64,000 nt of DNA, from the NCBI GenBank assembly GCA_031310005.1, contig CM062384.1, positions 2,790,001-2,854,000 on the forward strand, given 5' to 3'. The notes under the pieces were generated by a model. That model was not told the origin of the DNA and searched no databases. It saw only the letters and a program-made list of their open reading frames with translations. Each line of letters starts with the position of its first letter. The stretch's first letter is position 1. A program made the translations under genes and the position numbers. Shown here piece after piece: positions 36,339-47,024 of this stretch. This stretch comes from Dactylellina haptotyla (Eukaryota > Ascomycota > Orbiliomycetes > Orbiliales > Orbiliaceae).

Positions 36339-36839
36339 CTAAACATCTTTGGAGCTCCCCTTCGATTTGACCGAGTCCTTGATATACAAGAACAAGAGCT
36401 ATAAGTAACAATATAGAAACATCAGTCAGTCATATGAAACCATGCCTATTATAGCGATAATTATATAAGCTCTTACGCTAGCTCCCCCAACGTAGATAGA
36501 ACCTATCGCCGTAAATACAACACCCATTCCAATGTTCAAGAAACGGAGTTCGCCGTTGATCGTAGCTAAAGACTATTCAAATTTCACCTTGAGTAAGCGT
36601 TGTATCCTCAAATACATTCATATTTAAAATAAATCACCTTATTATGCTCTACAGCTTTAATCATTAAAAACTCAATACGTTGGTCATCGTTCCATTGATG
36701 GGTAGGGACTAAGTAAAGGATTAGTATGGTATTAAGAGATAACGAATATCCGTGGACTTACTGGTCCGGTGCTGAGCCGACGTGGGAGAGGGGTACGCGG
36801 AAGAAGAACGCGAGCGCGGAAAAGCTGAGCGAAATTCAT
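36339..36839 (-). CDS. Small four-exon gene, mitochondrial-type presequence and one TM
   Basis: Too short for simple ORF scanning. Exons on the minus strand: 36839-36762, 36708-36638, 36572-36477 and 36398-36339, with introns of 53, 65 and 78 nt, clean donors (GTAAGT, GTGATT, GTAAGA) and TAG acceptors. Exon 1 gives MNFAQLFRARVLLPRTPLPR, an Arg-rich, acid-free presequence of mitochondrial type, after a CCACC ATG context. Exon 2 gives PTHQWNDDQRIEFLMIKAVE. Exons 3-4 give a membrane segment (GMGVVFTAIGSIYVGGAS then LLFLYI) and a basic tail. Total about 101 residues. The exon 1/exon 2 join is one base short of frame: keeping one G would restore it. So either a weaker donor is used or the gene carries a one-base lesion. 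I do not recognise the family. Confidence 0.5.
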
Positions 36840-38723
36840 GGTGGTCTAGTGGACTTGACAGGATGGGATATATGGGATGGGCTTTGACTCAATTAGATTT
36901 ATTCAATCCGAACTCGAGAGGGGGGAATCGGCACACAAATACGGACGAGACGATAACGGGTAAAGCAATAGGTCTGCTCAAAGTCCGAGCGTCCTGGACA
37001 GATTGAGCACGCTGGGATCGAGGACGGTAGCCGATAAATGGATGGGTGGGTGGGTAGAAGGATAGAAGAAGCGAGTGAATGAGTGAGAGGAAGTAAGTGA
37101 GTCAGAATGGATAGCTCGTTATTTATGTAGACACTATTGTTAAATTTGAGTTTTTTGAGTTTTGAGTTCTAGGAGTGATTGATCTTCCTCGCTGGTCTCG
37201 AAGCTCCCTCCTATTCTAGACCCCACATGTCTCTTTACAATTAAGCGTTGTAAGTCAACCGGTTAGTTAGTAAACATGAAGATTTTTGTTTATTTACAAC
37301 GCTGTATGGCCCACGAGCTAGTTAATTATGCATATATATGTAGATAAAGTGTCGAGGAAGAAAGGCCGCGTATCGACGCACTTAAAACCGATACAATCAA
37401 GTCCAGTCTATTTCGCCTTCAGTCGGGTTTAAGTTTCTTTATACCCCTTCCCAATTAAATTGTATGACAACATTTAAAGATTTAAGTAATATCTTGATTT
37501 CTTGTTAACTCATTCACGAGTGAACCTAGAACAAAAATAAACAGGAAAAATCAACACATAATCCTTGATACAAGACAATGAACACCCAAATTTAAAGCAG
37601 TCACGTAACCAGACTTGCACCCAAAGCTGGAAAGGGGAAACATCCTAAATGGGTCTCCTCTAGTATACAGATAATTTTTGAAGGAGATGACAAGCTTGGT
37701 AATAAGTATTGGAAAATACAAGCTTTGTAATCATATATTAATATTTGAGGAGATTGATAAGAGATATGGAATGAGAAAGTTCGATGTAGGCAATAAACTT
37801 AGAAATAGGAAATTTGATATGTCAGGATACCACCCCAAAGAGGAATAATTTCTTCCTTTATATAAGTTATATGTTTAATATATGTCTCTGAACAGAAAGT
37901 GTGGCAGTAGTGGTAGAGCAGCACAGTGTGGAACGAGGTACATATAATTGTACTGTCAAGACTTGTAGTCTGGGACATTTTAATCACACTAAATAATCTA
38001 AAATTGCATCATATCTTAGGTTTAAACAAGCTTCTAGGGTTCGATAGTACCAAAAATAATACTCGCTTAATTCCGTCTCCAGTTTGAATCTGTAGACTCT
38101 TGACCGTGAGGTATAGCGCAACAAATTGAAGATTCTTGAAAGCACACGATATACAAAATATCATTTGACTAGGGTTAATCGGAAATATTCCGGTTGTGCT
38201 ATTTGTGAAGATTGTGAACAGCATTAAATATATGTCGTAATCGTAAGGCCTTGGAGATATCTGCCCAAAGTTTCGACTTACCGAAATATTAAAACGCAGC
38301 GGTAAATTGAATTAATATTACGTGGTAAGCTTTCTGCGGAGAATTATACCGTGTTTCAGATAAGACCAAATTATGAAGTAAGTAAGAAATGACAACTTTT
38401 CTCAATCACTCGGATATCTAATTATTCCTGAATCATAGGACAGAGTATCCGCTCACAAAGATTTCTCCAGAGAACATCGGATTCACACCCGAAAACTACT
38501 AGACACTCCTTATTGTGTTAACGTAAGTCCCCTATATAGGCTGATGTTTATTTTCGAAGAGAATCTAGAAGATTGATAGTCGCAGGAAGCAGCAATGACC
38601 TCGACCATCCGTGATTGTGTGACTATTGCAAGCGTATAGGTTGTCTTATAATAACACGAAGATCTCTTCGCCTGAGGTCATTTACAGGCCAGCAAAGCTA
38701 CAGAACTAGGCATTTGTGGCCCA
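36840..38723. other. AT-rich intergenic, 1.9 kb
   Basis: No supported gene. A G-rich GTGA/GGGT low-complexity stretch lies at about 37045-37115. Short minus-strand frames (37799-38224) show no domain. Confidence 0.45.
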
Positions 38724-39984
38724 TTACCCCCTGTTTAATATAACAGCGGTGGCAAGTTTTATCAGTTCGATTCCTATTCCTTTATCATATTCGTCCTTCT
38801 TCGCTTTTTCGAGTTTCTCGTCGAATTCTTCCTTTTGCTTTTCGGCTTCCCGCTTGTGCTTTTCAGTGATTTCTTCAAGCCTTTTTTCAAAGCGTTCTCG
38901 TTCCTTCTGAATTTCGTCTCTGTTTTTAAGCTCCTGGCTCATCTGCATTTCATATGCCTTCTTTCGAAACTGGCTAGTTTCTTCATTCGCAAGCCGCATT
39001 GCCTCTTGCAAATCTTCAATTTTCTTATCAGCTTCTCGCTCAATCGATTCGAAAGTCTTCACCATAAGCTTTCCTGCGTCTGTTTCTTGGATACCTCTAT
39101 TTTCAAGTACCATCTCTTCTTGAATCTTGGTAGCGCGCGGCATATTTCCCACGATACTTGAGATGATACGCAATGCTTCCCCCTTCATTTTTAGAGAACC
39201 CGTGTCTCCGTATTCGTATCGATCAGTTTTTGCCCCTCCTTCGATCAACGGTTTCCAGAATTTCTCTTTCAACTCCCTTTCTCTATTGAGGTACTTTTGA
39301 TTGGCTAGAGTATCCCACATATTGGTCACCAAGAGGATATTTGGTGAGAAGCTACTGCCGCTCAGTTCTTTGATCATCTCGATTGTACGTCGCGCCGAGT
39401 CTTTGAACCTCGTTTCCGTAATGTCATGAAGAAAAATGATACCTGATAGAAGTTTGTGTTCGTCATATGATGTCTTCAACCAGTCCGCCGTTTGAATTAA
39501 TATCTCGCCTGATCCAGTATAAGTGTCATCGAATCCCGGCATGTCGACCAAAGTGACCTGCTTTCCACCCACAAGTCCCGGAATGACGAACTCCGATATT
39601 TCCCTGGTTTCTATAGCAGGTATTACTATTATAAGTGCCCGCGCAACTACAAAACGCACTGGGGGTTTTGGTACTTACCGGATTGTAAATTGTGCCCAAT
39701 TTTGGCCTCAGAGTCACCAGTTGCATTATATATAAACGTGCTCTTCCCGGACCCTGTTACGCCAGAGATCAGAAAGGCTACTCTCTAGAATATTTCAATA
39801 TGCAAATTAGATAAGAATATGCGAAGGAGCATCAATAGTCTACACAAACCTCGCACATCATTTCTCCTTCAGCACCCTTGCACGCTGGCTCCCCTTTCGC
39901 GCTCTCGTATGCCAGCTTTCCTGTAGCATCCTCACGCGCTTCAGCATCCTCGCAAGTCGTGTGGGGTCCCCTGTTAGAAACCAT
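38724..39984 (-). CDS. AIG1-like G-domain GTPase with coiled coil
   Basis: A P-loop GTPase of the fungal AIG1-like group. Exons: 39984-39850, 39784-39679 and 39610-38724 (introns 65 and 68 nt); phases close to about 375 residues. Exon 2 carries the P-loop GVTGSGKST (residues 53-61). Exon 3 carries the G3 motif VDMPGF and a G4-like TNMWD. After the G domain a charged helix of about 120 residues (EEMRL..., KERERFEKRLEEITEKHKRE) predicts a coiled coil, and the last 15 residues are hydrophobic (IELIKLATAVI), perhaps a membrane tether. A frameshifted paralogue with identical exon 2 length (106 nt) is at 44438-45470. Role unknown; such proteins are often expanded accessory genes. Confidence 0.8.
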
Positions 39985-40800
39985 TAACTCCAATTGTCAA
40001 GATCAAGACGACAGAGAATTTAGTGACTAGAGCTTCGTTTGAATAATATTGGCTGCGTTATCAAGATCTGGAGCCCCCTAAGCTTTAAGCTATACCGGGA
40101 TCTAGGCAAATCTTCGAAATATAATTATTATGGGGGATGATTTAGTTTCGATAATGGCAAATATAAACAGAGCGTTCGAAGTAGTCTTAGGCGTTTAGTA
40201 TGAAAGGTTTGAACTCAGGGTAACTTGAAGAACCCGGAGAGAACGAAACAAAAAGTTTCAATTATTCGCTTTAAAATATTCTGTCTACTGTCATAACTTT
40301 TACTATTTCATGCGCCACGGATGGTTTACGAGGCATCTTTGGTAGCCTTATGTGTCATTTCAAAAGAGGGGTAATATATTCAAATCTCGAAGTCATTTTG
40401 CATGGAGTCGCAGACACAGCCTTGGCCATTAAACCAATCAAGCGGATTGGATTGGAGTTCTGCATGCCAAGCTTGCTGTGTAAGGTTGTCGAGGTACCTT
40501 CTGCCTGCTCGAAATGACGTAGCCTCACCATGAATTCACGATATGCACGCTTACAATTTTGAAGACCCAATTTAGAAAAAGTACAACTGCCGGATCCTAG
40601 AAGCATGCATTCTCATTTTCCTGAGTTTTAAAGTTGCTTGAAAACGTAAACCCCCCCCAAACATTATCATCTCCATGAGGAAGGCTTATCCTTAATCCAA
40701 AGCCTTTGCTTGGCTGAACCTAGCTAACAATGTATACAAATCCCTGAAGCGATGGCAAGCGTGCTAAAATAAATACCAAATCAAGCTTCTTGTCTTGGTG
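39985..40800. other. Intergenic
   Basis: No supported gene between the GTPase and RNase H; an open frame at 40355-40606 shows no domain. Confidence 0.4.
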
Positions 40801-41508
40801 CTAATTGTCCATCTCTGCACCACTTTTCGCAAGCTTGTCTGCAATCTTGTTGTATTTTCGAGGGATATACCAGAAACAAATTATCGTCTTTCTGCGTTGC
40901 TCGACTTTGCGAATATCCTCTTCCAATGACAGGAAAAGATCAAGATTTTTTGGACGTTTTCGCTGAGAGGTCAAAAATCCGTTCTTCTTCCAATTGGGAA
41001 GCCATTCCGAGATTCCTTTAACCACATATTCCGAATCCATTGCGATAACCCACGATCTGATTAGGCCGTTGCAAACCTTGTATCTAAGGCGTTGCTTTCG
41101 TTCACATGGTTCCAAATTATCGTCACACTCAAGCATATCAATTACATTGACTGCTTCAATTGCCGCTTTCAACTCTGCAATCTGATTAGTTCGTTCAGAA
41201 ACTCCTTTCAAAGTACAGAAAGGCATCGAAAAGTGGTCCTCGCCTCCTTCTCCGACAGCGATTCCGACTCCTGCGCGGGCCCCCGTATAGCCATTATTCG
41301 AACAAGCTCCATCTGCGAAGATAAGGCTGTGGAAATGGCAGTCTTGGGGATGCTGGCAGCACCTTGGAGCAAAACGCTTGCATCTGGGGCAGACGGTAAA
41401 CTGCTCATCATAGTCGAGATTCGTAATTGTAGGGCAGTTGACCCAGAGCCGGCCATCAATCATTGGCTGAGGCATCATGATCGCGACTAAACTGCGAGGC
41501 GTATGCAA
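40801..41508 (-). CDS. RNase H-fold protein with N-terminal Cys-rich segment
   Basis: Single exon, about 235 residues. It has the RNase H1 active-site set: D66 in IFADGACS, E112 in IAELKAAIEA, D158 in VIAMDSEYVVKG, and D224 in NKIADKLAKSGA; spacing fits cleavage of RNA in RNA:DNA hybrids. A cysteine cluster (C40-x2-C43, C50, C51) before the domain may bind zinc. Many fungal genomes carry such single-domain RNase H copies, some from non-LTR retroelements, though no reverse transcriptase is seen here. A decayed copy of its tail is at 34055-34150. Confidence 0.85.
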   Translation of the reverse strand: MHTPRSLVAIMMPQPMIDGRLWVNCPTITNLDYDEQFTVCPRCKRFAPRCCQHPQDCHFHSLIFADGACSNNGYTGARAGVGIAVGEGGEDHFSMPFCTLKGVSERTNQIAELKAAIEAVNVIDMLECDDNLEPCERKQRLRYKVCNGLIRSWVIAMDSEYVVKGISEWLPNWKKNGFLTSQRKRPKNLDLFLSLEEDIRKVEQRRKTIICFWYIPRKYNKIADKLAKSGAEMDN

Positions 41509-42073
41509 ATATTAAGCAATTAGTATAAACGGGTTGTTGTGCTATTCTATGCACATCTCACTGGTATATGCGTACGAAGATCAAGTAAGGACTACGCAGG
41601 TATTGCGTGCAATAACAAGAGTATAGGTCGATTATAAGAGAGCTCACGCCCTCTGTTGATGCCGAAGGATATATTGACGACGGTAATCGTCGTAGTATAG
41701 TTATTGTCGATGTAGTTCTTGATATAGCTGGACATATAGACAGACCATTAGTTCTTCTATCGTGGCTATATAGGAGGGAGGAAGAAAAGATAGAATCAAA
41801 AGTACCAAGAGGTATTGGATTTCAGGGCGATAAGACCGTTTACGAGATTGCCGGACCTCTTCGAAGCGGTTCCGAAGGTTTGGTGATGCTAGTTTGAAGA
41901 TAAATTGATTGCGATGAGGTCAATGTGTGGTCTTCGTCTGGGCCGAAGCTGCAGTTCTCCAGGATACACACCCAGCAACGCCAACAACTACAATATATTG
42001 TGATCCGATAACCGTATATATCGTACTAAACTTCTCTCTACCACCTAAGTACCAATATGAGCTAGCTACACTA
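41509..42073. other. Intergenic
   Basis: Promoter side of the RNase H gene. No gene is seen. Confidence 0.4.
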
Positions 42074-42373
42074 ATGATAACCTCTGAGCCTCAATTCGAG
42101 ACAATCTATTTCTTTGTTCTCGATGCGAGTCACGTGACCCGTACTACTCGCGATGAAGCCAACGCCTTCCGTTACCGCAAGAAGTTAGCGTTCAGAGTTG
42201 AAGAAGGTAACATGGAGCCAAGATACTTCATCAATGCTACCAAAGATTTGAACAAAAAATTCGAGTCCGTAGAAATGGCTGTCGCTACCTACTCACCGCT
42301 CACCGCCGCCTCGAACGGTGAACAATCACGTGATCTGTCTTTGATCCAAGCGTATGCACATAGCACAGCGTAG
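42074..42373 (+). CDS. Short hypothetical ORF
   Basis: About 99 residues from an ATG at 42074 (MITSEPQFETIYFFVLDASH). The frame stays open upstream to 41927. Composition looks like real protein, with a hydrophobic strand followed by charged helices, but no domain is recognised and no intron is needed. Weak call. Confidence 0.3.
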   Translation: MITSEPQFETIYFFVLDASHVTRTTRDEANAFRYRKKLAFRVEEGNMEPRYFINATKDLNKKFESVEMAVATYSPLTAASNGEQSRDLSLIQAYAHSTA

Positions 42374-42550
42374 AAGTTGGAGCCGATAGGCTAGATGTGG
42401 CCTGAAATTGGGCCATCCTCACAATTGTGCACAATATCAATTGCGATTCCATCGCAACTGAGGTAACACGCGATACACTAGCTCTGAAACATAAATTTAG
42501 CTAAACTATATAAACTCAAATTTTGCAAATCCGCATCTCTCTATATCGAC

Positions 42551-43990
42551 ATGAGTTCGTCTGAAACCCAGAGGTTCGAATTCTCACCAAAACTGCCCCG
42601 TCCGACTTCGAGACTAAGGCTCTCATCAACAGACGCAGGCGCAACACTTCAGTACAACAGCTCTCTTTACAAAGTCCCACCAAAACAACCAGAGGAGGAA
42701 GCCGGGGTCGTGTCTCAGACTCTAAAGGCCCAGCCTCCAATGTCCTTTGGTGAAGAATGTGACCTCATTATCAGACTAGAAAACTCAGAACATACAGCGG
42801 AATACTTAGTCACCTCGGCGGTACTGCGGCTCGTATCCCCAGAATGGACCAAATGTATACGACCAACTGAATTTGCTGCTCTAGAAAAGGGTATATTCAA
42901 CGACATTGAATATCCCGTTCTGAAGCTCTATAATGATGATTTCGAGTGTTTGACATTCCTATTCCGAATTATTCATTTCCAAACTGCCAACGTCCCGAAA
43001 CTTCTCACCTACCCCCAATTACGACAGATGGCCATCATATGTGATAAATACGACTGTTGGCCGGCTTTGCAAGGATGGAAGAATAACTGGTTCGATGATT
43101 GGATCCCATATGCAACAGAGCCTGGTTATGAAGATTGGTTATTTATTGCAGCAAAAGGAGACTACGCCGCCCATAGAAAAATGCAAGAATTAAAAAGCTT
43201 GCTAATTCAGGAATCGGGCACTCTAAGCGAATGCGGGACCTACTTTATTCGGTATCGAGATGACAAATCATACAAGACTAGCTGTGAGCTGCTCCCGCAG
43301 TCAGTAATGGGTAAGATAATCCCTAGATATAAATCCGGAAATGCAGTATAACCCCCAACCCAGCCAATCTAACAAACTACAACAATAGACAGCCTTTGGC
43401 TCAAACGTAGCAACTCGATCGAGGAGATTGTAACCGAATTGCGAAGCTTCGCTAGCTTAATCACAAATCCGCAAGACACTAGCGACGATAAAAATGTGTT
43501 CTTTTGCAAAGATGTTATATGTCGAGATGTGGCTTTAGGCTCTCTCTATCGGTCATTCAAAGAAATGGAATTGTGGCCCCTGATTAACACTAATCCCTCA
43601 GTATCAGCCAAATGGCACTCGTCTGTCGGTCAACTGAATGATAGGATCAAAAAACTTAGAATGACAACTCTCGCCTTCAATTCAGCAGCTGAAGCCGCAG
43701 AACTTAATATTACCAACCACGGCTTATACCGCTCACCGCTCAACCCTGAGCATAAAACCACTCTTGATTACTACAAGCCGGACGCTAGAGCCAAAATTTA
43801 TGATTTTGCTATTTACGCAGACCCGGCTTACCGAGAAGTCTCTTACATAAGTATGCCACGACGCCCATGAATCTAGATGAACAAAAGAAACTGCTAACGT
43901 GAACACCATGCAGACAAACCATGCCCACTAGCTTTCAAATTCGGGGACTTCAGAATCGCGGTGCGGAAAATCTTCTCAGATACATACTAG
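42551..43990 (+). CDS. BTB/POZ domain protein 1
   Basis: A fungal BTB/POZ protein, a probable protein-interaction or Cullin-3 adaptor type; the exact role is unknown. Exons: 42551-43310, 43389-43850 and 43914-43990, with introns of 78 and 63 nt; phases close to about 432 residues. After a Ser/Pro-rich start, the BTB core is visible at CDLIIRLENSEHTAEYLVTS, SPEWTKCIR, VLKLYNDDFECLTFLFRIIH and LTYPQLRQMAIICDKYDCWPA. The C-terminal half has the shared block CKDVICRDVALGSLYRSFKE then ELWPL. A paralogue lies at 47025-48446. Convergent just downstream is a decayed lectin, as the intact lectin is convergent to the paralogue. The third exon is supported by its match to the paralogue end. Confidence 0.8.
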
Positions 43991-43997
43991 TCATGCA

Positions 43998-44165
43998 TGC
44001 TTCGTCCAATCGTACCATGGTGCCACCAAGGAGCTCTTCAGTCGTTTATGATGCTTGAATATCTTGTATCACTGCTAGAAATAAACAAATGCAAACTAAC
44101 CTGATATTTTCTTCTCGCATGTGATTCACAAACGGCATCAATGACGTTGATCGCTGAAATCCGGA
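43998..44165 (-). pseudogene. Decayed fucose-lectin-like fragment
   Basis: On the minus strand a 50-residue stretch (INVIDAVCESHARRKYQVSL then HLFISSSDT) aligns with the C-terminal blade of the lectin at 48433-49604 (ISVMAAVCGSHTRGQYKDNL then HLFVSGKDT). The upstream five blades are missing and a TGA follows shortly. It sits at the same place, 3' and convergent to its BTB gene. Confidence 0.75.
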
Positions 44166-44437
44166 AAAGACGTGAGTATCAGGAGAATATGAAACAGAAT
44201 TAGCGAATAAATGAAAATGGGCGATCGATAACCCCATATAACCGAACCCGAGAGAATCAGAATAAATATTATTTGAATCCGGGACAATAATAAGGGTTTT
44301 TGACTCTTCTAGAGTTTTTTAGACGTTATAGCGGCTAGGCTACTATAAGGCCCCCTCCATAGTGTTAACTTTTGGGGAAATCAAAAGTGTTGCTCTCAAT
44401 ATCAAGCTTGATCAATCTACCAATAAAATTCAGACAT

Positions 44438-45470
44438 TTATATCAGTTTCAAAAGCTTGCCTCTAATCTCTGTGAACTTTTCTTTGGCCTTCTGCGCCTC
44501 CCTTAACCTGAAATTGTACGCCCTCTTCTGCCACTCATCCATTTCTTCCCCCACGAGCCGTGTCATCTCTTTGATCTTTTCGCTAGCCACTTGCTCGGCC
44601 TCTTCCAGAGACTTATCGACAATATTCCAACCTCTGTTTGCGATATCGGCTTTCTCTCGCTCACGAGTTCCTGTTGAATTCTAGTAACTCGAGGTACGTT
44701 ATCTTCCCTACTAGTGAGAATTCGCATTGCTCCAGATTTCATTTCGGCAGGATCCCGGTCCACGTAATTGTACCGATCCGTACGTGCCCTTCTTCTTATC
44801 AATGACTTCCAAACACCATTCTTTAATTCATCCTCTCTATCGTGGTGGCTTCGATTCCAGGGAATGCCCCACATATTACTTACCAAGGTAACATTCTCCG
44901 TAAAATCGGTACCACACATCCTATCCATGATCTGAAGCGGGTCAGGGAACGATTGATTCACCCTATCCATTATGATCAGATGTTGATAAATTATGCCTGA
45001 AAGCAGCTTATTTTGGCGATATGACTGAGCCAACCATTCCGCGATCTTGAGTAAGGTAGAACACGATGACTCGAGTGAAAAGCCAAACCCAGGCGTATCC
45101 ACCAAAATGACTTGATTGCCATCGATCAACTCTGGAACCCGGTATTCCGAAATTTCTAGAGTCTCTGTGAAATAAATTAGATTCTATCAGTACAAATCTC
45201 ATCTTCCCATCCTTCAATTCTAAGAGCGTTATCATAATCATGTACCTGAGTCTACTATGTCCCTCGTGTTGAGATCAGAGTTTCCAGTCGCGCTACCAAT
45301 CAGCGTGCTCTTTCCTGATCCTGTTTCACCTATTACCAAAAAATATAACTCCTAAATCCTAAATCAGACTAATGTATGTCGACGGGGCCAGCATAGTCTA
45401 CACGAAACTTAGATATTTTATCGCCTCTTGCGTCTTCGTGCCCATCGTGAATAATCTCTTGTCCGTCCAT
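44438..45470 (-). pseudogene. AIG1-like GTPase copy with frameshift
   Basis: Paralogue of the GTPase at 38724-39984. Exons by homology: about 45470-45402, 45351-45246 and 45164-44438. Exon 2 is 106 nt, as in the paralogue, and holds the P-loop GETGSGKST. Exon 3 has VDTPGF, then LVSNMWG in place of TNMWD. Near 44665-44680 (about codon QQELVSER) the frame shifts by one base. The other frame continues with the coiled-coil end (EQVASEKIKEM, EEMDEWQKRAYNF) to a TAA at 44438. So the G domain is intact but the tail is out of frame, unless the shift is an assembly error. The first intron donor is also weak (GTAGAC). Confidence 0.7.
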
Positions 45471-47024
45471 CGTACTGTTAAAAAAGACGGCAAACACGGC
45501 TCATAAGTCTCAAAATGGAGGAGGTTAAGACTGAGGTCTTGTATACTGGGTACTGATGAAGTCCTTTGAGTTTGTGGCTTGGGAGATTTGAATGGTATTA
45601 AGTAATTAATGGAATTCTAACACTCGCTTTAATAATGCTTTCCATTGCGCCGACAGACCCACTGGGCCCGAAAGTGTCATTTTAAAGAGGGGCATCTGAT
45701 GCTCCTCAACTTTCGAATCCTTTTTCCACATAATTGCAACCTACACCCTTCGTTACTGCACCAATCAACTCCAGGAGGATCACCTTCCTGCATGCCAAGA
45801 CTTATTTTTGATTGACAGCTTTCCTAACCCAAACGAAGCAGCTTGCCGCTAGAACCCCAAATTGCAAAACACATTCACCATGAATTAAAACAGTTCAGAG
45901 GTCCACAAAAAATGGCATATACATAGCTCGAATCATAGTCTTGGCTGATCTAAGTGATAGCCCTAATCATCAATGATGCCGGTATATATATGCGTGTCCT
46001 AAATAAAGCACTGTGAGGGTGTTTTATGTATTAATAAAGTCGACTGATTAAGTACGGGAGAGCTTTAATCTGGGCGCTTGCCGTTGATACTGAGAGATAA
46101 TTCAATGATGATATCGATACCTAGTTAGCTTAGTTAGTGTTTCTAACGCGTCTGTGACTATGAGGGACAAAGATTGGATAGAACCAATCGTACGATACAT
46201 AGATTATTTTAAATCTAAGAGTCTTCACGAGGTCGCTTGAGTTCTTTGAAAGTTCCGTTGAGGGTTTGATAATTCGACCATGAGGTGCTTTTTCGTAACG
46301 AAGATAAACCATTAAGACGTTGTCTTCAATGAATTCTCTTCGTCGCCAAACTGTTGTCCTAAGGTCAACATGTTGCAACAGTACCATCACCACGCACATC
46401 ATTGTAGCAATCGATAAGGTGTCTGCAACTCCTCGGCGTTGATTAGATGTTTATTTAGAGTGGTCCTTTGTTTGATATAAAATAACTCCAATTAACAAAA
46501 TTAAAATATTTAATGTTGCAGAAACGGGGAAGAAATTCCTCGTCTGTTTGTGTGGCCAGATCAGTACTGACAGCAACCAGCTGCATAAAACCACTAAATT
46601 AGTACATTTTTGCCATAGAGTAGGTATATCTGCCAAACCCAATATCTACTTGCCGAGAAGGTGAAGCTGAGTTGTTTTGATATATAGTTTACAAGTCAAT
46701 TAACAAATTAGTGTAGTGATACAATATGCCGTCCAATATTGCCAAAAATAATTAGGTGTTCCACACAAAACTCATGTCAACCATAGCTCAATTGAATTTT
46801 GTCCGCCACAGCAATTTTGCATCCCGTCACGGCACTTCATTGGCTGGTTGGTTGTATATATCCAAACCTTCTGGCCTCCTGATAAGCTCTACTCCCTATC
46901 TTTTCCTTCAACTTCCCCGCGACGCAGTCTAGTATTTTCGACCCACAGAGCAACCTCGCGCCAGGTTGACTAGACTTCTGAGTAGCTTTTTTTTGAAGTA
47001 TTTTAGTCTTATATAACGGGCCAC
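45471..47024. other. AT-rich intergenic, 1.55 kb
   Basis: No supported gene. Two minus-strand frames (46130-46402, 46451-46642), one with a hydrophobic stretch, show no splice continuity or domain. Confidence 0.45.

Noticed and set aside
46130-46642. Two minus-strand frames, one hydrophobic
   Set aside because: No joinable splice sites, no homology recognised; AT-rich DNA gives such frames by chance.
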